From an uncultured Luteitalea sp. (lineage in GTDB: Bacteria > Acidobacteriota > Vicinamibacteria > Vicinamibacterales > Vicinamibacteraceae), in contig CAKTDA010000006.1 of assembly GCA_934541105.1 (NCBI GenBank), positions 248,001 to 312,000 on the forward strand: 64,000 nt of DNA, read 5' to 3'. This document shows positions 1 to 8,241 of this stretch, in pieces. The translations under genes and the position numbers were made by a program. The notes under the pieces are model-generated. The model did no database searches and was not told the DNA's origin. It saw only the letters and a list, made by a program, of their open reading frames with translations. How positions within the stretch are numbered: the first letter of the stretch is position 1; each line of letters starts with the position of its first letter.

Positions 1-585
1 CACGATCTTCTTGCCCCACTCGCGGATGACGCCGAGGAACTGGCGCTCGCTCTCCGTGAACGGACGGTCCGACGAGGTCACGAAGAGGACCAGGTCGGAG
101 CGCGGAACGAAGTCGGCGGTGATGGCTTCGTGCTCGCGGATGACCGCGTTGGTGCCCGGCGTATCGACGACCGTGATCTCGCGGAGGAAAGGCACCGGCG
201 CCGTGATGACGTGCAGGTGGGGCGACCGCGGCTCGCGTGAGCGCGCCTCGCCGTACTGCAGCAGGTTCACCTGCGCGGTCGTGGGCGTGACGCCTTCTCC
301 GAGCACGGGCACGCCGAGCAGGGCGTTGATGAACGCGCTCTTGCCCGCATTGAACTCGCCGACCACGACGACGAGGAACAGCTCGTCGAGCTGCTGGAGC
401 GAGCGGCTGAGCGCCTGGAGGTTCTCGGGCGAGGCGTCGAGCCGAACCAATGCGTCGCGGAGCGCCTCGAGCGCAGCCCGCTCGTCTGCCACCAGTTGCT
501 GGTCGTCGGGCCGTAGCAGCGCGTGCACCATGCTCGGCAGGATACCCGGGGGCCGTGTCGGCATCTCGGACTTGACAGGTCGCAT
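1..585 (-). CDS. Dynamin-like GTPase, N-terminal part (cut by window edge)
   Basis: This is the N-terminal 195 codons of a dynamin-family GTPase. The gene reads leftwards and leaves the window. The G1 (P-loop) motif GEFNAGKS lies at about residues 76-83 and the G3 motif DTPG at about 141-144. Bacterial dynamin-like proteins bind GTP at membranes and act in membrane remodelling or repair; that role is known for the family and not shown here. The first ATG (base 585) is used, but ATGs at 564 and near 530 are in the same frame. The gene is divergent from the TonB receptor, with a perfect inverted repeat between them. Confidence 0.85.
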   Translation of the reverse strand, partial: MRPVKSEMPTRPPGILPSMVHALLRPDDQQLVADERAALEALRDALVRLDASPENLQALSRSLQQLDELFLVVVVGEFNAGKSAFINALLGVPVLGEGVTPTTAQVNLLQYGEARSREPRSPHLHVITAPVPFLREITVVDTPGTNAVIREHEAITADFVPRSDLVLFVTSSDRPFTESERQFLGVIREWGKKIV

Positions 586-648
586 TTCACCGCGCTAGTC
601 TCCGCGAGTTGCGAATCGGTCTCAAGATGCATGGGGCCGAACGAAGAC

Positions 649-678
649 GCCCGTCGGGTGCGCCAACACCCGACGGGC
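649..678. repeat. Perfect 12-bp inverted repeat between divergent genes
   Basis: The arms are GCCCGTCGGGTG (649-660) and CACCCGACGGGC (667-678) with a 6-base loop. The repeat sits in the 209-base gap between the GTPase gene and the TonB receptor gene, about 64 bases from one start and 117 from the other. No T-run follows on either strand, and neither gene is transcribed into it from its 3' end. It is therefore better read as an operator or a 5'-leader hairpin than as a terminator. Nothing else is recognisable in this gap. Confidence 0.6.
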
Positions 679-794
679 CGACCGAACGCTGCAGGTCCTG
701 CTAGGAACCCTGTCCTGACGCTTGCGCGCTGGACGCGCCCGATCGCTGCATCGTATCTGGCGCTGTCCGCCGCGTGCAACTGGAGTGCACGCCC

Positions 795-3068
795 GTGATT
801 CGCTCTCTTCCTTCCGCGCCTCGAGCCCTCGAGCGGTGCGGCGCCCTGACCCTCACCCTTCTGCTCGCCGGGGCGTCCACGTGGGCGCAGGAGCCGCCCG
901 CGCCGCAGCCGTCCGTCGATGTCCCTGCTGCCGCCGACTCGCCCGGCGACCCACCGGCGGACCCGAAGGATGGCGCCCCGACGTTCTTCAACACGGTGAC
1001 CGTAACGGCCACCATGAACCCTGTTGCCGTGAAGGACGCCGCGGGCACGGTGTCGGTCATCACCGCGAGCGAGATCGCGCGCGGGCTCATCGAGAACACG
1101 GCCGACCTGCTGCGGTTCGAGCCTGGCGTGTATGCCGAGGCGAACCTCACGCGCATCGGCCTGAACGGCTTCAACATCCGTGGCATCGGCGGCAACCGGG
1201 TGATGACCCAGGTCGACGGGGTCGAGACGTCGGAACAGTTCGACTTCGGGCCGTTCAACGTGCACCAGTTCACGCTGGACCTCGACACGCTCAAGTCGGC
1301 CGAACTCGTGCGCAGCGCCGGCTCGTCGATGTACGGCAGCGACGCGCTCGGTGGCGTCGTGTCGTTCTTCACGAAGGATCCCGCCGACTATCTCGCGGGC
1401 CAGCGGCTGCATCTCGGCGGCAAGGCGCTCTACGACAGCCGGTCGCGCGACACGAGCGGGAACGTGGTCGTGGCAGGCGGGCGGAGCGGCGTGCAGGCGT
1501 CGCTGTTCGGCAGCTACTCGGCCGGCCACGAACCGCGAAACCGCGGTGGGGTGGACACGACAGACGCGCGGCGCACCCGCCTCAACCCGCAGGACCGCAG
1601 TAGCGGCCAGGTCCTCGGCAAGGCCGTCGTCTCGACGCCCGACTGGGGCCAGTTGCGGGGCGCCGTCGAACTCGCCGACACGCGCGTGAAGACCGCGGCG
1701 TACTCGCTCCGCACGGCGGCGGTTCCCGACATCGACTCCGACGACGACATGGCGCGCCAGCGGTACGCCGTGGACCACGCGATGACGGGCCGGCTCGGGC
1801 TCAACACGCTCTCCTGGAACCTCTACGTGCAGCGCAGCGACACCGCGCAGGTCGTGAACGAGTCGCGCGTGGCCGCCGGCCGGACGCCCGCGGTCCAGCG
1901 CGCGGGCACGCTCGACTTCTCGCAGGACTCGTTCGGCCTGGCCGCACAGGGACGCAAGGCCCTGACGCCCGGGGGCAGCCCGCTGCTGATCACCGCCGGT
2001 GGCAGCCACAAGCACCACGCCTTCGACATGTTCCGCGACCGGCTGGACGTGGACGCGTCGACGGGTGCGGTCGTCCCCAACACCGGCATCATCCTGCCGA
2101 CCAAGTACTTCCCGCGCAGCGACGTCGGCGAGACGGGTGCCTACGTGCAGGCCGAACTGCAGTTCCAGCGGCTGACGCTCCTGCCGGGGATCCGGTACGA
2201 CCGCTTCACGATGGACGCCGACCAGGACGACCCGGTGTTCATCGCCACACTCAGTCCGCCCGCTGCGGACTTCGAGGACGACCGCCTCTCGTCGCGCGTC
2301 GCGGCGTCGTATCGGGTGTCGGATGCCGTCACGTTGCACGCCCAGTACGCGGGAGGCTTCCGTGCACCGCCCTACAGCGCCGTGAACAGCGGCTTCACGA
2401 ACGTCCTCGGCGGCTACACGTCGGTGCCCAACCCCAACCTGCGCGCGGAGACGAGTGACAACATCGAAGGCGGCGTGCGCGTCGCGGCGCGGCATGCGAG
2501 TGTCGGCGCGACGGTGTTCAGCAACCACTACGACGACTTCATCCTGCAGGAGTCTACCGGCCTCGATCCCGTGACCGGGTTGCTGACGTTCCAGTACCAG
2601 AACCTCTCGCGCGTGCGCATCCAGGGCATCGAGCTGCGGGGCGACGTCCGGCTCGCCTCCACCCTGCGACTCCGCGGTGCGTACGCCCGCATCCGTGGCA
2701 ACGACGTCTCGTCGGGGACGGACGTGCCGCTGCAGACGATCGCCCCGGATCAGGGGACGCTGGGCCTGCAGTACACCGACGCACGCAGCCGCTGGGGCAG
2801 TGACCTGACGCTGCGGCTCGCGGGCGCGCAGTCGCCCGAGCGCGCGGGGGACGGCTCGTTCGCACCCGACGCCTACCAGGTCGTGGACCTCTCGGGCTGG
2901 CTGTCGCTCCGCCGCGACCTGACGCTCCGGGCCGCGGTCCTGAACCTGACCGACGCCCGGTACTTCGAGTGGACGAACGTGCGTGGACGCAGCGCCGCCG
3001 ATCCGGTCATCGATCGCTACTCCAGCCCGGGCATCAGCGCGATGGTCGGCGTGTCGTACGGATGGTGA
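795..3068 (+). CDS. TonB-dependent receptor, hemoglobin/transferrin-type
   Basis: This is an outer-membrane receptor for TonB-driven import. A signal peptide ends near the STWAQ stretch. The plug domain follows (FNIRGIGGNRV, VDGVE, then YGSDALGGVVSF with TKDP), then a beta-barrel. These strings are typical of the hemoglobin/transferrin/lactoferrin receptor family. The barrel has FRAP and NPNL boxes, but I see no histidine between them, where heme receptors usually carry one, so the cargo may be another metal complex. The GTG at 795 is chosen because GGAG stands 9 bases before it; a GTG at 774 is also in frame. It is the first gene of a same-strand run with DUF4198-Kelch and an S4 paralogue. 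Confidence 0.88.
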   Translation: MIRSLPSAPRALERCGALTLTLLLAGASTWAQEPPAPQPSVDVPAAADSPGDPPADPKDGAPTFFNTVTVTATMNPVAVKDAAGTVSVITASEIARGLIENTADLLRFEPGVYAEANLTRIGLNGFNIRGIGGNRVMTQVDGVETSEQFDFGPFNVHQFTLDLDTLKSAELVRSAGSSMYGSDALGGVVSFFTKDPADYLAGQRLHLGGKALYDSRSRDTSGNVVVAGGRSGVQASLFGSYSAGHEPRNRGGVDTTDARRTRLNPQDRSSGQVLGKAVVSTPDWGQLRGAVELADTRVKTAAYSLRTAAVPDIDSDDDMARQRYAVDHAMTGRLGLNTLSWNLYVQRSDTAQVVNESRVAAGRTPAVQRAGTLDFSQDSFGLAAQGRKALTPGGSPLLITAGGSHKHHAFDMFRDRLDVDASTGAVVPNTGIILPTKYFPRSDVGETGAYVQAELQFQRLTLLPGIRYDRFTMDADQDDPVFIATLSPPAADFEDDRLSSRVAASYRVSDAVTLHAQYAGGFRAPPYSAVNSGFTNVLGGYTSVPNPNLRAETSDNIEGGVRVAARHASVGATVFSNHYDDFILQESTGLDPVTGLLTFQYQNLSRVRIQGIELRGDVRLASTLRLRGAYARIRGNDVSSGTDVPLQTIAPDQGTLGLQYTDARSRWGSDLTLRLAGAQSPERAGDGSFAPDAYQVVDLSGWLSLRRDLTLRAAVLNLTDARYFEWTNVRGRSAADPVIDRYSSPGISAMVGVSYGW

Positions 3069-3073
3069 CGCCC

Positions 3074-4672
3074 ATGCGAACTCTCCTCTCCCTGTGCTTC
3101 CTTGCCGGCATCGCGGCCCCGGCATCGGCTCACTTCCTGTGGGTCGTGCCGCAGGCCGACGGCAGCACCGCCCACGTCATCGTGAGCGAGACGCTCACGG
3201 CTGACGCACGCGTCGACATCGACATCGTCTCGGGTGCGTCGCTGCTCTGGCGCGATGCGGGAGGGGCCGACCGCCCGATGACGCTGTCCCGCCAGGGGTA
3301 CGTGCTCACGACCGCACTCCCGGGCGCGGAGGGCCTCGTCCACGGACATGTGGACTTCGGCGTCCGCCCGAGCGGGCAGCGCGCCTATCGCCTGCACTAC
3401 TACCCGAAGACCATCGTCGGTGATCCGTTTGCGAGGAACACCGCCATCGACGGGCGCCCCATCGACATCGTCGCGGTCGGACGTCCGGGCGCACTGCGAT
3501 TCAAGGTCCTCATCGACGGACAACCGGCATCGGCCGTGGACGTGAACCTGCTGCAGCCGGACGGTACGGAAGTCACGGTGCAGACCGACAGCGACGGACT
3601 CACCGGACCGCTCGCGGCGCGGGGCCGCTACGCCGGCTGGGCGCGGTACGTGCAGCCGGTGAAGGGGACGCTCCGCGGCACGGCGTTCGACCAGACGCGC
3701 CACTACACGATGGTCGTCCTCGATGCCGGCACCGCGTCATCGCCGCCTGCGACACCCGACCTGCACACGGCGACGGCGCAGGGCGAACTGCCGGTCGCGG
3801 CGTCGAGCTTCGGTGCTGCTGCCGATGACGGGTGGCTGTACGTCTATGGCGGCCACGTCGTGCCGACGCATTCCTACTCGGTCGAGGCGGTGACGGGTCG
3901 CTTTGCGCGCCGCCGCCTCGCGGAGGGCTCGTCGTGGGAATCGCTGCCAGCCGGACCGCCGGCCCAGGGGCTCAACATCGTGGCGCACGAGGGGCGGATC
4001 TACCGCGTGGGCGGCATGCAGCCTCGCAATCAGGTGGGCGAACCGTCAGACACGTGGTCGCTTGCCGACGTGGCCCGCTTCGATCCGGTCCGTGGTGCGT
4101 GGGAGGCGCTTCCGCCGCTGCCGACGCCGCGTTCGTCGCACGACGTGGTCGTCGTGGGCCAGTCGCTGATCGTGATGGGAGGCTGGTCGATGCGGGGCCG
4201 CGAAGGCGCGCCGATCTGGCTGGACACCCTGGAGGTTCTCGACCTTTCCGCGCCGACGCTTGCGTGGCGCAGCGTGCGACAGCCCTTCAAGCGCCGCGCG
4301 TTCGTCGCGGCGGCCTCGCACGGACGTGTCTACGTGATCGGCGGCTTCGACGAGGACGACAACGTCCTGCGCGACGTCGCGATCTACGACGTGAAGCAGG
4401 ACCGCTGGGGGGCCGGGCCGGACTTGCCTGGCGGCCGTCGCAGCGGTTTCGGGCCGGCCGCCGCCGTCGCCGACGGACGGCTCTTCATCAGCATCGACGA
4501 TGGAAGCGTCCATCGCCTGAACGACACGTCAACGGCCTGGGAGCCGTACGGGCGGGCCACGCCCCGCATCGTCCATCGCATGGTGTCCGACAAGGGACGC
4601 CTCTACATCATCGGCGGGGCCACGCGAGGCGGAAACTCCGCACTCGTCGAGGCATTGCCGGCATCGCACTGA
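3074..4672 (+). CDS. Secreted DUF4198-Kelch repeat fusion protein
   Basis: After a signal peptide (cut near ASAHF), residues about 20-225 resemble DUF4198. This family is linked to nickel/cobalt transporter-associated periplasmic proteins and often travels with TonB receptors. From about residue 245 there are five Kelch-like blades (YVYGGH, YRVGGM, IVMGGW, YVIGGF, YIIGGA), which form a beta-propeller. The fusion of the two parts is unusual. An alternative ATG at 3062 overlaps the receptor stop codon, so the two genes are probably cotranscribed. A periplasmic or surface role in handling the receptor's cargo is inferred. Confidence 0.75.
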   Translation: MRTLLSLCFLAGIAAPASAHFLWVVPQADGSTAHVIVSETLTADARVDIDIVSGASLLWRDAGGADRPMTLSRQGYVLTTALPGAEGLVHGHVDFGVRPSGQRAYRLHYYPKTIVGDPFARNTAIDGRPIDIVAVGRPGALRFKVLIDGQPASAVDVNLLQPDGTEVTVQTDSDGLTGPLAARGRYAGWARYVQPVKGTLRGTAFDQTRHYTMVVLDAGTASSPPATPDLHTATAQGELPVAASSFGAAADDGWLYVYGGHVVPTHSYSVEAVTGRFARRRLAEGSSWESLPAGPPAQGLNIVAHEGRIYRVGGMQPRNQVGEPSDTWSLADVARFDPVRGAWEALPPLPTPRSSHDVVVVGQSLIVMGGWSMRGREGAPIWLDTLEVLDLSAPTLAWRSVRQPFKRRAFVAAASHGRVYVIGGFDEDDNVLRDVAIYDVKQDRWGAGPDLPGGRRSGFGPAAAVADGRLFISIDDGSVHRLNDTSTAWEPYGRATPRIVHRMVSDKGRLYIIGGATRGGNSALVEALPASH

Positions 4673-4687
4673 GATCGAGGAAGGAAC

Positions 4688-5290
4688 ATGTCACGTTACA
4701 GGGGACCACGACTGCGCGTCATGCGCGCGCTCGGCGTACAACTACCGGGCCTCTCGGCCAAGTCGATCGAGCGGCGCCCCCACGCGCCCGGACAGCATGG
4801 GCCGCGGTCGCGGCGAAAGGTCTCGCTCTACGGCGAGCGGCTTCGCGAGAAGCAGAAGCTGCGCTTCCACTATGGAGTCACCGAACGTCAGCTGCGCACG
4901 ATCGCGGAGAAGGCCACGCGGGCGCCCGGTCCGACAGGCGACGTGATCGCCCAGCTGCTGGAGCGTCGCCTCGACAACGTGGTGTTCCGCGCGGGTTTCG
5001 CACGGACCGTGCCTGCGGCGCGTCAGCTCGTCGCGCACGGCCATGTGCTGCGCAACGGGCAGGTCGTGAACGTCGCGTCGGCGCGCGTGAACCGCGGCGA
5101 CGTCATCACCATCCGGGAGCGTGCGCACAAGGCCGTCGGCCTCCAGCAGTCCGCAGGAGTACCACTCGCTCGTCCGGGCTGGCTCGAGGTCGATGACGTG
5201 GCCTTCTCGGCGCGTGTCGCGTCGCTGCCCGAGTCGGATGCCATTCCGTTCCCGATCGATGTGCGGCTCGTCATCGAGTTCTACGCGTGA
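4688..5290 (+). CDS. rpsD: 30S ribosomal protein S4, cysteine-free paralogue
   Basis: S4 is a primary binder of 16S rRNA in the small subunit. The 200-residue length, the SRYRGPRL start, the APGQHG motif, the S4 RNA-binding region (LDNVVFRAGFARTVPAARQLV) and the VIEFYA end are all typical. The protein has no cysteine at all, so it lacks the zinc-binding Cys set that some bacterial S4 proteins carry. The gene stands apart from the usual S13-S11-rpoA neighbours and follows a TonB receptor and a DUF4198 gene by 15 bases. That setting suggests a second, zinc-independent copy used under metal limitation (inference). A good ribosome site (GAGGAAGG) precedes the ATG. Confidence 0.9.
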   Translation: MSRYRGPRLRVMRALGVQLPGLSAKSIERRPHAPGQHGPRSRRKVSLYGERLREKQKLRFHYGVTERQLRTIAEKATRAPGPTGDVIAQLLERRLDNVVFRAGFARTVPAARQLVAHGHVLRNGQVVNVASARVNRGDVITIRERAHKAVGLQQSAGVPLARPGWLEVDDVAFSARVASLPESDAIPFPIDVRLVIEFYA

Positions 5291-5302
5291 GTAAGGCCAG
5301 CC

Positions 5303-5509
5303 ATGAGTCATGAGTGCCGCGACGCCGAGTCGCACGACCAGTGGGGCGTCATGCAATGCGAGTGCGAGCTGCTGCGCGTCAAGCTCGGCACAGTCGTCCT
5401 CGAGCTCGAACCGAAGGATTTGCTGCGACTGATCGACATGCTCGACCGCGCCGTCGATCACTTCGCGCTCGATGCACCCGTCCTGCCCCAGGACAGCCGC
5501 GCCCACTGA
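5303..5509 (+). CDS. Small Cys/His-containing protein, unknown
   Basis: This is a 68-residue protein that I do not recognise. Its N-terminal part has Cys5, His3, His11 and a Cys-x-Cys pair at 19 and 21, which could bind a metal. The rest is an amphipathic, helix-prone segment (LEPKDLLRLIDMLDRAVDHF). AAGG lies about 8 bases before the ATG, and the gene starts 12 bases after the S4 stop. Coupling to the S4 paralogue and to the TonB/DUF4198 genes makes a metal-linked role plausible, but this is inference only. Confidence 0.6.
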   Translation: MSHECRDAESHDQWGVMQCECELLRVKLGTVVLELEPKDLLRLIDMLDRAVDHFALDAPVLPQDSRAH

Positions 5510-5541
5510 CCCGATGCACGACCGGGTGGTGCGGCCCTGCG

Positions 5542-5565
5542 GGGCGGGCTCGAGGGAGCCCGCCC
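5542..5565. terminator. 10-bp GC hairpin after the small Cys/His gene
   Basis: The arms GGGCGGGCTC (5542-5551) and GAGCCCGCCC (5556-5565) enclose a 4-base loop. There is no T-run after it, so it is at best a weak terminator. The core resembles the hairpin at 15495-15517, which suggests a dispersed REP-like element. Confidence 0.45.
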
Positions 5566-5635
5566 TACCTGGAGCGTGCGGCGGCGACGCGACCGGCGCG
5601 CCGCCGCGGGTCACGTCGCGCTGACCGTCCGCGAG

Positions 5636-5641
5636 TAGAAT
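5636..5641 (+). promoter_or_regulatory. Candidate -10 element (TAGAAT) of a leaderless gene
   Basis: TAGAAT lies 7 bases before the ATG of the beta-propeller gene, which has no Shine-Dalgarno site. No convincing -35 box is seen. The spacing would put the transcript start at or next to the ATG. Confidence 0.4.
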
Positions 5642-5648
5642 CCGCGGC

Positions 5649-6668
5649 ATGAGGCAGTCCATGGTGCGGGAACTCGCGGCGGCGATGGTGGCGATGATGG
5701 CAATGGCCGCGCAGCCGGTCATGGCGCAAGCCAACGGCTGGCTGCTCGTGGTGAACAAGGGCGATCGGACGCTCGGGATCGTGGACCCGATCGCCGCCAC
5801 GCAGGTGGCCGCCGTTCCGCTGGAAGGCGTCACGGGCCACGAGGTCGCCGCATCTCCCGATGGCAGGCTCGCGTTCGTGCCGATCTATGGCGACTCGGGC
5901 GTCGGTCGGCCCGGCAGCGACGGTCGCACGATGGCCGTGATCGATCTCGCGAAGCGGACGCTGGCGCGCACCATCGACCTTGGCGCGGGTATCAGGCCCC
6001 ACCATCCCGTCGTGAACGTCGCGCGCGGCAAGCTGTTCGTCACGACCGAGATCACGAACACGGTCACCGAGTTCGACCTCGGCTCCCTCGAGGTGAAGGG
6101 CAGCACCGACACGGGGCGTCCCGAAGCGCACATGCTCGCCGTGACGCGGGATGGACGTCGCGGGTATACCGCCAACGTCGCGTCGGGCACCATCTCGGTG
6201 CTGGACCTCGACACGCGCGCGCTGCTGACCGTGCTGCCGGTCGCGGCAACCGTCCAGCGCGTGTCGCTGTCGGTCGACGACGCGTGGCTGTTCACGTCCG
6301 ACCAGAAGACGCCGACGCTCGTGGCCATCAACACGAAGACGAACGCAATCGAGCGCAGGCTCACGCTGCCGTCCACCGGCTACGGCACGGCCCCGACACC
6401 CGACGGCAGGTTCCTCGTGGTGGCGCTGTCGAAGGCAAACAAGGTTGCTGTCGTGGACCTCGAGTCCTTCACCGTCGCGCGCGTGCTCGACGTGCCGGCG
6501 GCACCGCAGTTCGTGCTGATGCGCCCGGACGGTGCAATCGCGTACGTGTCCTGTGACGTCAGCGGCCAGGTCGTCGCCATCCGCACGGGCGACTGGACGA
6601 TCGACAAGGTCATCGCCGCGGGCAAGCAGGCCGATGGCCTCGCCTGGGCACCAGCAACCCGCAGGTAG
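5649..6668 (+). CDS. Secreted YncE/YVTN-type beta-propeller protein
   Basis: A signal peptide (about residues 1-27, ending AQPVMAQA) precedes a seven-bladed propeller of the YVTN/YncE type. Repeats such as VVNKGDRTLGIVDP, FVPIYGD and AVIDLAKRTL, and the periodic 'D.ATRDG..AYV.N' pattern, show this. YncE-like proteins are periplasmic, and some are induced by iron limitation; the exact job is unknown. It may belong to the metal-acquisition run upstream, but the 139-base gap with a hairpin and its own -10-like box suggest separate control. Confidence 0.75.
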   Translation: MRQSMVRELAAAMVAMMAMAAQPVMAQANGWLLVVNKGDRTLGIVDPIAATQVAAVPLEGVTGHEVAASPDGRLAFVPIYGDSGVGRPGSDGRTMAVIDLAKRTLARTIDLGAGIRPHHPVVNVARGKLFVTTEITNTVTEFDLGSLEVKGSTDTGRPEAHMLAVTRDGRRGYTANVASGTISVLDLDTRALLTVLPVAATVQRVSLSVDDAWLFTSDQKTPTLVAINTKTNAIERRLTLPSTGYGTAPTPDGRFLVVALSKANKVAVVDLESFTVARVLDVPAAPQFVLMRPDGAIAYVSCDVSGQVVAIRTGDWTIDKVIAAGKQADGLAWAPATRR

Positions 6669-6795
6669 GTCGCATCCCTTCGAAGCTCCTCCCGAGGACG
6701 GCCCGACGATGGTAGCGTCGTCTGGCAGATGGCATGGGCCTGGCAAGTCGAGGTGGCATCCCGCACACCGTCGTCTCGACGTCCGGAGGCCCGGC

Positions 6796-7326
6796 ATGGC
6801 TCGAATCGTCCTGGAGGCTCGCGTGAAATCCCTTGAAGAATCAGTCACTTCGCTGCGGTCGCTCCCCGGGCGGATGGACCGGCTCGAGGCCAGGCTCGAC
6901 CGACTCGAAGCGCGGATGGATGCGCAGTTCCTGCAATTCAGGGCCGATGTGGCTGCTGCAATTGCTGCGAGCCAGGCAGCGCTCGCCCGCGAACTCCGCG
7001 CCGAATTCAGTCAGCAGATCACCGAACTCCGCGCCGAGGTCAGTCAGCAGATCACCGAACTCCGCGCCGAGGTCGGGCAGCAGATCGCCGAACTCCGCGC
7101 CGAGGTCGGGCAGCAGATCGCCGAACTCCGCGCCGAGGTCGGGCAGCAGATCGAGGAGCTCCGAATCGAGGTCGGCCGGCAGGTCGCGGAGCTTCGGGAC
7201 GAGATCACCGTCAAGCACGAGGAGTTGCGCCGTCACATGCTCGTGCTCCACGAAGACACGCTGTCGCAGATGCGCGCATTGTTCGACGAGTTCCGCGTCG
7301 CGCCGAAGCGCCCTCGCCGACGTTGA
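6796..7326 (+). CDS. Hendecad-repeat coiled-coil protein, unknown function
   Basis: This is a 176-residue protein that is nearly all alpha-helical coiled coil. It opens with short heptad-like units (MDRLEARLDRLEARMD). From residue about 66 there are at least six 11-residue units of the form ELRAEVGQQIA. It has a basic tail (PKRPRRR), no signal peptide and no membrane segment. GGAGG lies 7 bases before the ATG. It resembles generic DUF1640/prefoldin-like or phage-fibre coil repeats only by composition, so I assign no function. Confidence 0.7.
   Translation: MARIVLEARVKSLEESVTSLRSLPGRMDRLEARLDRLEARMDAQFLQFRADVAAAIAASQAALARELRAEFSQQITELRAEVSQQITELRAEVGQQIAELRAEVGQQIAELRAEVGQQIEELRIEVGRQVAELRDEITVKHEELRRHMLVLHEDTLSQMRALFDEFRVAPKRPRRR
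6991..7188 (+). repeat. 33-bp tandem repeat, six units, inside the coiled-coil gene
   Basis: The units start at 6991, 7024, 7057, 7090, 7123 and 7156. The third and fourth are identical, and the outer ones diverge. Each encodes 11 residues, so copy-number change keeps the frame and lengthens the coil by one hendecad. Confidence 0.9.
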
Positions 7327-7338
7327 CTGCCGGGCCGC

Positions 7339-8241
7339 TCAGTACGGCGTCTGGCCGCCGGTCGCGCCGTAGACCTCGCCGGTGACGAAGCGCGACTCGT
7401 TCGACGCGAGGAACACGAAGAGCGGCGCGAGCTCGACGGGTTGCGCGGGACGATCGAACGCCGTGTGTCCGCCGAACTGCTTCGTCTTCTCCTCGGGCAT
7501 CGTCGATGGAATCAACGGCGTCCAGACCGGGCCGGGAGCCACGGCATTGACGCGGACGCCCTGCCCGATCGCGACCTGCGCCAGGCCCTTGGTGAAGTTG
7601 ACGATGGCCGCCTTCGTCGGCGAATACGTCAACAGGTTGGGACTCGGGTCGTAGGCCTGGATCGACGAGGTGTTGATGATGCAGGCGCCTGCCGGCAGCC
7701 GCGGCAGCGCCGCCTTGCAGATCCAGAACATCGCGTAGACGTTCGTGCGGAACGACCGCTCGAGTTCCTCGGTGGTGAAATCGTCGAGGCTGTCGTGCGT
7801 CACCTGGTACGCCGCGTTGTTGACGACGATGTCGAGGCCGCCCAGATCGGCGAATGCGCGGTCCACGAGGTCCCGGCAGTGCGCCTCGTCCTGGATGTCG
7901 CCCGGCACCGCGACGGCCTTGCGACCTGCGTCTGTCACCAGACGGCAGGTCTCGCGGGCATCCGATTCCTCTGCGGGAAGGTAGCTGATGAGCACGTCGG
8001 CGCCTTCCCGCGCGAACGCGAGCGCCACCGCGCGCCCGATGCCTGAATCGCCACCCGTGACGAGTGCCTTCCGATTGGTAAGCCGACCCAGACCGACATA
8101 GGACGCCTCGCCGTGATCGGCGCTGGGCGTCATCTGCGAATCGAGCCCGGGGTACGGAATCGGCTCCTGCTCGAACTCGGGCTTGGGGCCGGCGGACCTG
8201 GGGTCGGTTGGTTGCGCCTGAGGAGCGGGTTGCTGCGCCAT
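7339..8241 (-). CDS. SDR family oxidoreductase, YghA/YhdF-like
   Basis: This is a 300-residue short-chain dehydrogenase with an extra N-terminal tail of about 50 residues rich in Pro and Gln, as in the YghA/general-stress-protein-39 subgroup. It has the NAD(P)-binding TGGDSGIG, the NNAA motif, the catalytic Ser of NTSS, and YSPTK. The end motif SRFVTGEVYGATGG is typical. The substrate is unknown; the subgroup is often stress-linked. It lies 41 bases downstream of the DAHP synthase gene. Its start is overlapped by a hairpin that includes the purine-rich ribosome site. Confidence 0.87.
   Translation of the reverse strand: MAQQPAPQAQPTDPRSAGPKPEFEQEPIPYPGLDSQMTPSADHGEASYVGLGRLTNRKALVTGGDSGIGRAVALAFAREGADVLISYLPAEESDARETCRLVTDAGRKAVAVPGDIQDEAHCRDLVDRAFADLGGLDIVVNNAAYQVTHDSLDDFTTEELERSFRTNVYAMFWICKAALPRLPAGACIINTSSIQAYDPSPNLLTYSPTKAAIVNFTKGLAQVAIGQGVRVNAVAPGPVWTPLIPSTMPEEKTKQFGGHTAFDRPAQPVELAPLFVFLASNESRFVTGEVYGATGGQTPY

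Noticed and set aside
649..678. Reading the 12-bp palindrome as a Rho-independent terminator
   Set aside because: No T-run on either side, and both flanking genes are transcribed away from it.
795..3068. A firm call as heme receptor
   Set aside because: The family match is clear, but no histidine stands between the FRAP and NPNL boxes and no heme utilisation gene is near.
267..3125. A 952-codon open frame on the minus strand opposite the TonB receptor
   Set aside because: Low-complexity Arg/Val/Ala composition and no motif; it spans the GTPase start and the receptor gene, both of which have recognisable domains.
6991..7188. The 33-bp repeats as a CRISPR array
   Set aside because: The units are directly adjacent without spacers and keep one reading frame inside a coiled-coil gene.
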